From the NCBI GenBank assembly GCA_025350905.1, contig JANXWY010000230.1, positions 1 to 35,441 on the forward strand: a stretch of DNA of 35,441 bases, read 5' to 3'. This stretch comes from Verrucomicrobiota bacterium (GTDB lineage: Bacteria; Verrucomicrobiota; Verrucomicrobiia; Limisphaerales; JADLHS01). Of the stretch, positions 8,064-16,209 are shown piece by piece (the stretch's first letter is position 1; every line of letters begins with the position of its first letter). The translations under genes were made by a program, and so were the position numbers. The notes below the pieces were generated by a model. That model was not told the DNA's origin. It ran no database searches and saw nothing but the letters and a program-made list of their open reading frames with translations.

Positions 8064-9566
8064 ATGACCCTCGAACCCTGTCCCTTTTTCATCGGTGGCG
8101 AATGGCTGCCCTCCCGGCACGCCACCACCCCCGTCCATAATCCGTCGACGGGCGACGTCATTGCCGAATCTCCCGTGGGCACGACCGCCGAGGTGAACGC
8201 CGCCGTCGAAGCCGCGCACGCCGCGTTCCCGGCGTGGATGGAAACGCCGGCCGTCGAACGGGCGCGCGTCCTCGGCCGCTTCAAGCAGTTGATGGAGGAT
8301 CATTTTGAAGACCTGGTCCGCAGCAACACGTGGGAGCACGGCAAAACGCTTGTGGAATCGCGCGGCGATGTGAAACGCGGAATGGAAGTCGTCGAGTTCG
8401 CCCTCGGCGTGCCTTCGCTACTCATGGGCGACGTGCTGGAAAACCTCGCGCGCGGCATTGATTGCGAAGCCATCCGCCAACCGCTCGGCGTGTGCGTGGG
8501 CATTACGCCCTTCAATTTCCCGGCGATGGTGCCGCTGTGGATGTATCCCATCGCCATCGCCTGCGGCAACACGTTCGTGCTCAAGCCGAGCGAGAAAGTT
8601 CCGCTCACCGCCATCAAGATCGCCCGGCTGTTTGAACAGGCCGGGCTGCCCAAAGGCGTGTTGAACATCGTTCATGGGGGACGCGTGGTCGTGGACGCGT
8701 TGCTGACGCATCCGAAAGTGAAGGCGATTTCCTTCGTCGGCTCGACGCCCATTGCACGTTACATTTACGAGACCGGCACGAAGCACGGCAAACGCGTTCA
8801 GTCCAACGGCGGCGCGAAGAATTATGTCATCCTGATGCCGGATGCCGACGTGGAGAACTCCACGCGCGGCGTCATGGAAGCCGCGTTTGGCTGCGCCGGG
8901 GAGCGCTGCATGGCCGGTTCCACCGCCGTCGTGGTCGGGGGGGCGGAGAAAACCGTGTTGCCGACCCTGATCGAAGCCACGAAGCGCATTAAAGTCGGCC
9001 CGACGGATCGCGCGGTGCAACCGGACATGGGCGCGGTGATCACGCGCCAGCATCGGGACCGGGTGCTGGAATTGATCGAAGCGGGCGTGCAGGAAGGCGC
9101 GAAAATTCCCGCCGATGGTCGCGGGGTCAAAGTGAGCGAAGCGCCGAATGGGTTTTACGTCGGCGCCACCCTCCTCGATCACGTGCAAGCCGGGATGACG
9201 GTGGCGCGGGAGGAAATCTTCGGCCCGGTGCTGAACGTGATGCACCTGGAAGATTTGGATGCGGCCATCGCGCTGGCGAATAGTTCTTTTTACGGCAACG
9301 GGGCGGCCATCTTTACCCGTTCCGGCAAGGCGGCGCGGGAGTTCAAACACCGGGTCAACTGCGGCATGATCGGCATCAACATCGGCGTGCCGGCTTCGAT
9401 GGCGTGGTTTCCGTTCAACGGCTGGAATGACTCGTTCTTCGGCGACCTGCACATGCAGGGCAAGGAAGGCGTGCAATTTTTCACCCAGCAGAAGGTGACG
9501 ACGAGCCGCTGGTTCAGCTATGGCGAAGGCGACATCTGGCATACGGAGAAGAAATCAGTTCAGTAA
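8064..9566 (+). CDS. mmsA: CoA-acylating methylmalonate-semialdehyde dehydrogenase
   Basis: The product is about 500 residues, the usual length for MMSDH. It belongs to the aldehyde dehydrogenase superfamily: it oxidises (methyl)malonate semialdehyde with NAD+ and CoA to propionyl- or acetyl-CoA, losing CO2. The catalytic Cys282 lies in FGCAGERCMAGS. The Rossmann region has GITPFNFPAMVPLWM and FVLKPSEKVP. The position that holds the general-base Glu in ordinary aldehyde dehydrogenases reads SNGGAKN, the Asn form typical of CoA-dependent MMSDH. The start is the ATG at 8064 (MTLEPCPFFIGGEW); the in-frame upstream extension lacks homology. Set among pyrimidine-catabolic genes, it would finish the pathway by handling malonate or methylmalonate semialdehyde made from beta-alanine or beta-aminoisobutyrate. 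The transaminase needed in between is not in this window. Confidence 0.92.
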   Translation: MTLEPCPFFIGGEWLPSRHATTPVHNPSTGDVIAESPVGTTAEVNAAVEAAHAAFPAWMETPAVERARVLGRFKQLMEDHFEDLVRSNTWEHGKTLVESRGDVKRGMEVVEFALGVPSLLMGDVLENLARGIDCEAIRQPLGVCVGITPFNFPAMVPLWMYPIAIACGNTFVLKPSEKVPLTAIKIARLFEQAGLPKGVLNIVHGGRVVVDALLTHPKVKAISFVGSTPIARYIYETGTKHGKRVQSNGGAKNYVILMPDADVENSTRGVMEAAFGCAGERCMAGSTAVVVGGAEKTVLPTLIEATKRIKVGPTDRAVQPDMGAVITRQHRDRVLELIEAGVQEGAKIPADGRGVKVSEAPNGFYVGATLLDHVQAGMTVAREEIFGPVLNVMHLEDLDAAIALANSSFYGNGAAIFTRSGKAAREFKHRVNCGMIGINIGVPASMAWFPFNGWNDSFFGDLHMQGKEGVQFFTQQKVTTSRWFSYGEGDIWHTEKKSVQ

Positions 9567-9586
9567 CCCCTGGCTGCAGCCAGGGG
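9567..9586. repeat. Perfect 20-nt palindrome abutting the mmsA stop
   Basis: The sequence cccctggctgcagccagggg is a perfect palindrome that begins immediately after the TAA of the preceding gene. It can form a strong GC hairpin in RNA. It is not followed by a T-tract, so it may act as an mRNA-stabilising or attenuating hairpin rather than a classic terminator. Confidence 0.7.
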
Positions 9587-9607
9587 TGGCCACCGCGAAG
9601 ACCCGTT

Positions 9608-9695
9608 AGCCGTTTCAACGGCTTCGTTCTCGCCAAATAAACCGTTGAAACGGTTCGAAAAATCTTTGGACGCGAAGCACCCGGCTGAAGCCGGG
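9608..9695. repeat. Three short TGAA/TTCA-loop palindromes
   Basis: Three hairpins follow one another: agccgt-ttca-acggct (9608-9623), aaccgt-tgaa-acggtt (9640-9655) and cccggc-tgaa-gccggg (9680-9695). Each has 6-bp arms around a four-base loop, and the first two are inverted relatives of each other. This fits a cluster of REP-like elements between the dehydrogenase and dihydropyrimidinase genes. It may separate expression of the two. Confidence 0.7.
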
Positions 9696-9737
9696 GGCTA
9701 AGGCACGCGGAAGCGCTGACAGGATTGGAGTTTGGTT

Positions 9738-11120
9738 ATGAGTCTACTGATCAAGAACGGTGAAATTATCACGGCGGACTCACGCTACGTAGCGGACATC
9801 TTCTGCGAGAACGAAACCATCACCCGCATTGACCGTAAAATCGCACCGCCGAAAGGCGCGGACGTCGTTGATGCAAAGGGTAAATTTGTCTTTCCCGGCT
9901 TCATTGATCCGCATGTTCACATCTACCTACCGTTCATGGGCACGTTCTCGAAGGACGATTACGTCACCGGCAGCCAGGCCGCGCTGATCGGCGGCACGAC
10001 TACGCTCATCGAGATGTGCTGTCCGGCGAAGTCGGATGATGCGCTCGCCAGTTTTGAACTGTGGATGAGCCAGGCCGTCGGAAAGTCCGCGTGCGATTTC
10101 TCCTTTCACATGGGGGTGACCCGGTTCGATGCGAAGACCGAGAAACAACTGCGCACAATCGTGAAACGCGGCATCAGTTCGTTCAAAATCTTCCTGGCCT
10201 ACCAGGGCGCGTTCGGCGTGGACGATACGGAACTCTATCGCACGCTGAAGCTGGCGAAGGAACTCGGCGTCATTGTCGCCGCGCATTGCGAGAACGAAAC
10301 GCTCGTCAGCGAACGGTGCAAGGAATTGCTCGTCGCCGGAAAAACGGATCCCGGCCAACATCATGAAAGTCGTCCGCCCGCCGTCGAAGCGGAGGGAGTG
10401 CACCACTTGCTGACCTTTGCCGAACTGACCGGCGCCGCGATTTACATCGTCCACTTGAGCTGCCAGGAGGCGTTGAACCAGGCCGTGGCCGCCCGCCAAC
10501 GCGGCGTTCGCGTCAGCATCGAGACGCTGATCCAGTATTTAACGCTTGATAAAACCTACGCGGAGAAGCCGCAATTCGAGGGCGCCAAATACGTCATGTC
10601 GCCGCCCCTCCGCGACCAGCGGAATCAGGAAATTCTTTGGAACGGCCTGCGTGACGGGCTGGTGCAAACGGTCGCCACCGACCACGCGCCGTTCGACTTC
10701 CGGAAACAGAAGCAGATGGGCAAAATTGATTTCACGAAGATCCCGAACGGCATTCCGTCGCTGGAAGATCGCATCAACCTGCTTTACACCTACGGCGTGA
10801 AGAAGGGAAAGATTGACCTGCACACCTTAGTGAACGTCGCCAGCACGCAGGTCGCGAAGACGTTTGATCTGTTTCCGCGTAAAGGCACGATCCAACCCGG
10901 CGCGGACGCCGATCTCGTGGTGTATGATCCAAATTATCGCGGAAAAATTTCCGTGAAGACCCAGCACATGAACGTGGACTACAGCGCGTTTGAAGGTTGG
11001 AAAATCGAGGGCCGTCCGAGCCTCGTCACCGTGCGCGGCCAAGTCGCGGTGCGCGATGGCAAATTCGTCGGCAAGCGCGGCCACGGAAAATTTTTGCAGC
11101 GCAAACCGAGTCACTTTTGA
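9738..11120 (+). CDS. hydA: Dihydropyrimidinase / D-hydantoinase
   Basis: The product is about 460 residues, the usual size. It is a cyclic amidohydrolase that opens dihydrouracil/dihydrothymine to N-carbamoyl-beta-amino acids in the cytoplasm. Binuclear metal ligands are visible: DPHVH (His59, His61), the carbamylated lysine in SSFKIFLAYQG (Lys150), AAHCEN (His183), YIVHLS (His239) and ATDHAPF (Asp315). HHESRPPAVEAEGV is another family signature. The start is the ATG at 9738, with a GGAG ribosome site at 9727-9730, seven bases away; an in-frame TTG six bases earlier is less likely. Its place after the PreA-like and MMSDH genes supports a pyrimidine-degrading role rather than a hydantoinase of other substrates. 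Confidence 0.93.
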   Translation: MSLLIKNGEIITADSRYVADIFCENETITRIDRKIAPPKGADVVDAKGKFVFPGFIDPHVHIYLPFMGTFSKDDYVTGSQAALIGGTTTLIEMCCPAKSDDALASFELWMSQAVGKSACDFSFHMGVTRFDAKTEKQLRTIVKRGISSFKIFLAYQGAFGVDDTELYRTLKLAKELGVIVAAHCENETLVSERCKELLVAGKTDPGQHHESRPPAVEAEGVHHLLTFAELTGAAIYIVHLSCQEALNQAVAARQRGVRVSIETLIQYLTLDKTYAEKPQFEGAKYVMSPPLRDQRNQEILWNGLRDGLVQTVATDHAPFDFRKQKQMGKIDFTKIPNGIPSLEDRINLLYTYGVKKGKIDLHTLVNVASTQVAKTFDLFPRKGTIQPGADADLVVYDPNYRGKISVKTQHMNVDYSAFEGWKIEGRPSLVTVRGQVAVRDGKFVGKRGHGKFLQRKPSHF

Positions 11121-11127
11121 GCAGGAA

Positions 11128-13540
11128 TTACTGACCCTTCTGCGTTTGTGACCGTTTCGAATCGGGCAACGTAACGTGGAAAACGCTGGTAATGGAATCG
11201 TTCGTGTAGGCCTTGCCGTTCTCGTCTTTCAGATCCCATTCCACGTTGATTACCCCGTTAGAAGTAGTGCCTTTGAGCGTCTTGATCAAAATGCCGGCTG
11301 GAGATTTCAGCTCGATGGTATAAATCCCATTCGACTCGGGTAGCTTCGCATAGAGAGTGGCGCCCCGTTCATCGAACATGGAGTTTCCAGGGAAAAACTG
11401 GCAAATATTGCTGGAATAGAACGGTGTCACCGGCCCTCTTACTTCAAACGAGTTCCGATCGTTCAGGCTCTCGGTGCAGAGTAATCGGGCCTGAAGGGCA
11501 TGTTGCCCGGGGGGGGTATAAGTCGTGTTCCAAACCAGCAGGCAATTGCCATTGGTGGCGCGGGAGCATGCCTGCAATTCAGCCTCTCCGCTCGGAGGGT
11601 TTACACCAATGTCAGATTCTGAATTTGACGAATGATTTTCCGGCGCCGCGTCCAACAACAAATCAAGGACTCCAATATTGGTAACGACATCGTAACTGAC
11701 CGGCACTTCAAAGGTGGCGATGTCCGGCTCCTTGCCGGTGGTAATTTGCTTGAGCGTGAGCAACTCATCCAGCGTCGAAGTGGCTTTGGCGATCGCCTTC
11801 TTGTTTTGGAGAAGTTTGCTGAGGGGTTTGCCCTCGTACGTCGGTTCGGTGGCTCTTGGAATTGTCTTTTCCGTCAGGAGCAGTTGGACTGTGGTTTTCC
11901 GCAAAGCTTCTGCATGTACTTCCTGGGCGGCTTCTCGTTCCTGTGCCGCGCGCGCCGCTTCGGCCGCCTTGCGTTTGGATTGCTCCGCTTGAGCCTGTAT
12001 CTCCTCAGCCGATGCCGGATGCGGCCACACCAGGTCGGTATCCGGTCGAATGCCAAAACCGGGTGGTGCTTGAGATGGCTGCCCGCCTCGTCGCGAACTC
12101 GGCAACATGCCACCATTATCAGCACAGTCCAAGCCGACCGAGTAGAGAACAAAATGTCCGTCGGCCGTGAGCCGATAGCGCAAAGGTTGGCCATCCATGA
12201 AATCAACGGGTGGACTCTTCAATAGATCGGGCGAAAGCGGTTCCAGTGATTTCGGATATGCGTCGTGCCGACCGTGAAATCTTTCCAGGGCGATGGCGGT
12301 AATGATCAGGCGGCGGCGTGCCTCGGCTTCAGCAGCCAGGCCGAGCAAGCCCTGGCCTTGGCTTTGGATGCCCAGCATCATCTGCCGGTTGCTCAACAGG
12401 GCAATTGTTCGCGAATAATGATGCTTAGAAGTGAAGGGAAGATTGTTTGTGACTCCCGGAAGCTGTCGCATCTCGCTCCATGTGTGAGCTTGCACGGTTT
12501 GCCTCAGTTGCTGTTCCCGGTCGCGGTAATAGAGCAAGATGTCTTTCTCATCCTCGTAGCTGCCATGCTGGCGGTATCGAACGCGCTGGTACCAGTAACT
12601 CAAATTGGCCCAGGCCTGCTTGGGTGAGTGGAAGAAATCCTTCAGCATCGGGCTGAAACTGTCCATGGGTTCTTCTCGTTCACGTTGAAAACTCCCGGCC
12701 CCACACGCACGGGCGAAGGCCGCGGTTTCGGGGAGTGCCTTGAAGAAATCCACGGATTCCCACTCACGCTGAAGCCGGGCGAGTTGTTCATCCGTCCAGC
12801 CATTGGTTTGAAGTGTCTGCCAGGTGAGGTTGAACACCAGCGTTGCGCAGGCACTCCGAACGAGGTGTGATATATCCGATGGCTCCGGTTCCCAAGCCGT
12901 GACCAGTCGCGTGGCCGCGAGCACGTTTGTCCAAGCTGTGTCGCGATTGCCTTCGTGTAACTCCAGCACCGTCCGACCTCCCAAGGTTTGGGTGAGGTTC
13001 TTCAATGCCGCAAGATGCGGCAGTAGCATGGCACTGCCGTGACTCGCATTCAGGTGGAAGCGGATCGGACCCGAAAGCGCAGCCAGGCAGGCCTTGTCCA
13101 GTCCTGCCCGGTCGTTGTTGAAGGTTTCTCGCAACGCGGGCCAAAGATCGTTGGAAAGTCCTGCCAGCCTGAGATAGGTGGCCGTGCCCTCGTTGGCAGC
13201 CCACGTTTCCTGCTTCCAGACCGGAATGGCGGAATCGCTCCCAATCGTTTGCATGAGTTCGGGCATGACCTGTTGCACCAGTGAGCGGCGGGCCGCGTCT
13301 TCTTGATTCCGCGGTGCGGTGGAGGTGGAGGCATTGGTCAACGCGGTGACACGAACGCGGACTTCATCAGACGTTGAAAAGTCAAACTCGGCAAGTTCGG
13401 TTTTGAATCCTTGTTGGTGCAACTCGCGCCGGGTTTCGGCCAAAGCCTTTTGCTCGATCGGACCCCGCCCCGACAGAAGTAAAACCCCCCAGTGTCCCGA
13501 GCGCCATCAACCCGAGAATGATTTTCCAGCGCAACTTCAT
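11128..13540 (-). CDS. Large exported/membrane-anchored protein of unknown function, frameshifted near the N-terminus
   Basis: An uninterrupted frame of about 771 codons runs from 13443 to 11128, but it lacks a sensible N-terminus. Upstream, in the next frame, ATG at 13540 encodes MKLRWKIILGLMALGTLGG, a clean signal/membrane segment. Removing one base from the run of six C at 13485-13490 joins the two as ...LGTLGVLLLLSGRGPIEQK..., ending in the long frame. Visible parts are a helical N-terminal region (about 30-400), a block like ERFHGRHDAYPKSLEPLSPD and QPLRYRLTADGHFVLYSVG that recurs in planctomycete/verrucomicrobial exported proteins, a charged Ala/Glu/Gln coiled coil, and a C-terminal beta domain resembling the FlgD-like/T9SS-type ending (SPAGILIKTLKG). 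No catalytic motif was recognised. It converges tail-to-tail with the dihydropyrimidinase gene, 7 nt apart. Confidence 0.7.
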
Positions 13541-13890
13541 AAGTGCCGCCGCATGTAGATACGGGAATAGAATAGGGATGGCCGGCACACAAGTTTAATG
13601 CGTTCGTATCTCTTTGTTCTAAAGGTAACCGCATTGCCTCGCACCCGGTTGAGGGCAATGGTGGACCAACTCCGGTGGCGGAGTTCATCTGCCGCCCTCC
13701 AATGGCCGCGAGGCGGGCGCTTGGAGTTGGCTCGTTACCCTGGTGAAGATTGTCATTTCGCCCGCATCGCTTGAGGTAGAGGTGGGCGATGGCCTCTCGC
13801 ATTGCTGTGGTCGCTCCAAAGTTTGACCAAAGCGCATTGCCTGCCCGGGTGCTTGCTCTGCGGCGATGGGTTGGCTAATTTCTGCGGGAC
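13541..13890. other. Intergenic region between divergent genes
   Basis: This 350-nt stretch separates the frameshifted minus-strand gene from rex, so promoters for both should lie here. I could not pick a convincing -35/-10 pair or a palindromic TTGTGAA-type Rex operator. Open frames here are low-complexity and unsupported. Confidence 0.45.
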
Positions 13891-14523
13891 GTGAAAAAAC
13901 CAGGCCGCCCCGTCATTCCCCGCAAGACGATTTACCGGCTTTCGATTTACTTACGCTGTCTGGCCCGGTTGCGCGAAAACAGCATTGTTACGGTTTCCAG
14001 TGAGGCGCTGGCGAAGGCGGCGGGGGTCAAGTCCACCCAATTGCGGAAGGACCTGGCGTATTTCGGCACGTTCGGGACCCGGGGCTTGGGCTACGACGTG
14101 GGGGAATTGTCGCGGATGATCGCGGATGAACTGGGCACGTCGCGCCTTCAGCCGGTGATCTTGGTGGGCGTCGGCAATCTCGGGCTGGCCTTGTTGTCGT
14201 ATCGTGGGTTCGAGAAGGAAGGCTTTGAAATCGTGGGGGCCTTCGACCTGGAACCGCAGCGGCCCCGTGGCAAGAAGATCCAGGTCGCCGTCGCCGGCCT
14301 GGATCAATTGCCGGCGTTCATTCGGGAGCATCGCGTGCGCATGGCGATTCTTACGGTGCCGGCCGAGGCCGCCCAAGCTGCTGCCAACCAGCTCATTGCT
14401 TGCGGTGTGATGGGGATTCTGAATTTTTCTCCGATCGTGCTGCATGTGCCGGAGGAGGTCATGGTCAACAACGTGAACCTGGCCATTGAACTGGAAAATC
14501 TGAGCTACTTCATCCAGGAGTAA
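13891..14523 (+). CDS. rex: Redox-sensing transcriptional repressor Rex
   Basis: The product is 210 residues, the usual Rex length, starting at a GTG. The N-terminal winged helix (about 1-85) carries the DNA-contact block STQLRKDLAYFGTFGTRGLGY. The C-terminal Rossmann domain begins with ILVGVGNLGLALL (about residues 90-102) and binds NADH/NAD+. The end, VNNVNLAIELENLSYF, is the conserved dimer-swap helix region. Rex represses fermentative and respiratory genes and is released when the NADH/NAD+ ratio rises. It is followed on the same strand by a small ORF and an ebo-like gene set; whether it regulates them is unknown, and I see no clear Rex operator in front of them. Confidence 0.95.
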   Translation: MKKPGRPVIPRKTIYRLSIYLRCLARLRENSIVTVSSEALAKAAGVKSTQLRKDLAYFGTFGTRGLGYDVGELSRMIADELGTSRLQPVILVGVGNLGLALLSYRGFEKEGFEIVGAFDLEPQRPRGKKIQVAVAGLDQLPAFIREHRVRMAILTVPAEAAQAAANQLIACGVMGILNFSPIVLHVPEEVMVNNVNLAIELENLSYFIQE

Positions 14524-14639
14524 AAGCCGCGGTCAGTGAAAGGTTCCGCGCAAGCCGGTGTGAATTTGTTGCGCTCCGCCAGGAATTGCCAAAATTGTTC
14601 CCTTGAAGTTGTGGGCGCAGATTGAAATGATGGCTTCCG

Positions 14640-14906
14640 ATGAATCGTCGGGAATTGCTGGATCTTTACTACCTGGAAGCGCGCGCCAAGCTTATTGACG
14701 TTGCGGCCTTTCTGGACCGGCTTGAGCGCGCCGAAGGAGCGTCGGATTTTCGCCTGACCGCTTTCACGCAGGCTTTAACTCAACTCGGGCGCAGCCAAGA
14801 ACCGCGGGTGGTGCGGGTGCTGGCCAGCCTGAGCGATCCGACCACCGAACCCATACCGGCTGCGACCACCAAGGCGGCGTGCGGGGCATGGCCGGGAAAG
14901 AGTTGA
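14640..14906 (+). CDS. Small conserved-looking protein upstream of the ebo-like genes
   Basis: The product is 88 residues starting with MNRRELLDLYYLEARAK. It is helical and charged, with no signal peptide and no domain I recognise. The sequence up to about residue 80 (SDPTTEPIPAATTKAACG) looks like a real protein with normal codon use. It lies between rex and the TatD-like gene on the same strand. Its stop codon (14904-14906) falls in a gagttgagag block that belongs to, or is similar to, the repeats bounding the next cassette, so the C-terminus may have been changed by an insertion. It could stand in the position of eboA, but it is far shorter and I cannot show homology. Confidence 0.6.
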   Translation: MNRRELLDLYYLEARAKLIDVAAFLDRLERAEGASDFRLTAFTQALTQLGRSQEPRVVRVLASLSDPTTEPIPAATTKAACGAWPGKS

Positions 14907-14915
14907 GAGCGCAGA

Positions 14916-15380
14916 GAGTTGAAAGTTGAAAGTTGAGAGTGGAGTGTTCAAGGTGAACCGTTCCAGCAGATAAAGCATCATGTTTAATTTTGAAAAGCTC
15001 GAAACTTGGCAGAAGGCGATTGATATTGCTGACTTGGTTTATTCAACGACTCGCGCGTTTCTGGACGCTGAACGATTTGGCCTGACCAGTCAAATGCGCC
15101 GGGCGGCGGTTTCAATTTCTTCGAATATCGCCGAGGGCACATCGCGATTCTCGCACGATGATTACGCACGCTTTCTGGAAATTGCCACCGGTTCATTGTT
15201 TGAGGTGGTTTCCCAATCTTTCATTGCCCGCCGGCAGGGGTTTCTAAACGAAACTGAGTTCACCCGAGTTTATTCTGCAGCCGAAGAACAAAGCCGAATG
15301 CTAAGTGGCCTCCGGCGATCGCTACGAGCAACCTGAACCAACGCCCAGGGCCTCAACTCTCAACCGCTAACTTTCAACTC
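14916..15380. mobile_element. Candidate inserted cassette bounded by inverted repeats
   Basis: The left arm at 14916-14940 (gagttgaaagttgaaagtt...) pairs with the right arm at 15356-15380 (...aactttcaactc). The arms are 25 nt with 21 matching positions. Between them lies a single gene, a four-helix-bundle protein of the S23/23S-rRNA intervening-sequence type. The cassette sits exactly between the 88-residue ORF and the TatD-like gene, leaving only four bases before the latter's ATG. The arrangement looks like an insertion of an IVS-like element into an operon. There is no transposase in it and no target duplication I can define. Confidence 0.55.
14980..15336 (+). CDS. Four-helix-bundle protein (S23 / 23S rRNA-IVP family)
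   Basis: The product is 118 residues starting MFNFEKLETWQKAIDIADLV. The family signature is clear: an N-terminal FEKLETWQKA block, then FGLTSQMRRAAVSISSNIAEG (about 39-59), then a SHDDYARFLEIATGSLFEV helix and a final helix to about residue 118. Proteins of this fold are encoded in intervening sequences of bacterial 23S rRNA and are related to Avd accessory proteins of diversity-generating retroelements. A nucleic-acid binding role is inferred for the family; its molecular function is not established. No reverse transcriptase or rRNA is nearby. The gene is enclosed by inverted repeats, and its insertion separates the upstream ORF from the TatD-like gene. Confidence 0.88.
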   Translation: MFNFEKLETWQKAIDIADLVYSTTRAFLDAERFGLTSQMRRAAVSISSNIAEGTSRFSHDDYARFLEIATGSLFEVVSQSFIARRQGFLNETEFTRVYSAAEEQSRMLSGLRRSLRAT

Positions 15381-15384
15381 ACCG

Positions 15385-16209
15385 ATGCGCTATATCGAGC
15401 CTCATGCCCACATGGTCAGCCGGGTGACCGACGATTACCGGGCGATGACTCTGGCGGGCTGCGCGGCGGTCTGCGAGCCGGCGTTCTGGGCCGGGTTTGA
15501 TCGCAGCGCGGCGGCGGGGTTTTATGATTACTTTCGACAGCTGACCGAACATGAGCCCCAACGTGCCGCAAAATTCGGCTTGCCGCATTTCTCCTGGCTG
15601 TGCATCAACCCGAAAGAGTCGGAGGATGTCGCCCTTGCGCGCGAAGTGATCGCCCTCATTCCCCAGTTCCTCGAACGCCCGAACGTGCTGGGCATCGGGG
15701 AAATCGGGCTCAACAAGAATTCGCGCAATGAACTTCAGGTGCTCGAAATGCACGTGGACCTGGCGGCGCGGCACCAGCAACTCATTCTCGTCCACACTCC
15801 GCACCTCGAGGATAAACTCAAGGGCACGCGCCTGATCCTGGACGTGCTGCGCGCCGATGCCCGCATCCGACCGGAGCGCTGCCTGATTGATCACGTGGAG
15901 GAACACACGGTGAAAATGGTTTTAGACGCCGGGTTCTGGGGGGGCATGACGCTCTACCCGGAAACCAAATGCACCGCCGCCCGGGCCGTGGATATGATCG
16001 AGCAGTACAGTGGCGAGCGGTTGTGGATGAACAGCGCGTGCGATTGGGGCGTGAGTGTGCCGTTGGCGATTCCGTTGGCCGCATTGGAATTGCGCCGGCG
16101 CGGTCATGGGGCGGAAGCCATCGACCGGTTGATTTACCAAAATCCCGTGCGGTTTCTAAGTCAGTGCTCGAAGTTCAAGCTGCCGAAGGAGCCAATGGCG
16201 TCCGCATGA
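15385..16209 (+). CDS. TatD-family metal-dependent hydrolase, EboB-like
   Basis: The product is 274 residues with a TatD-type amidohydrolase barrel. Metal ligands visible are EPHAHM (His7, His9), GIGEIGLNK (Glu), LVHTPH (His), CLIDHVEE (His) and SACDWG (Asp). The gene overlaps the next one by ATGA (16206-16209), showing translational coupling. TatD + TIM-barrel + UbiA in one operon matches the eboB-eboE-eboC part of the ebo cluster, which in cyanobacteria is needed for export of the scytonemin monomer to the periplasm. In that setting it would act on a pathway intermediate rather than as a DNase. The start lies four bases after the inverted repeat of the inserted cassette and has no Shine-Dalgarno sequence, so translation may be altered. 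Confidence 0.85.
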   Translation: MRYIEPHAHMVSRVTDDYRAMTLAGCAAVCEPAFWAGFDRSAAAGFYDYFRQLTEHEPQRAAKFGLPHFSWLCINPKESEDVALAREVIALIPQFLERPNVLGIGEIGLNKNSRNELQVLEMHVDLAARHQQLILVHTPHLEDKLKGTRLILDVLRADARIRPERCLIDHVEEHTVKMVLDAGFWGGMTLYPETKCTAARAVDMIEQYSGERLWMNSACDWGVSVPLAIPLAALELRRRGHGAEAIDRLIYQNPVRFLSQCSKFKLPKEPMASA

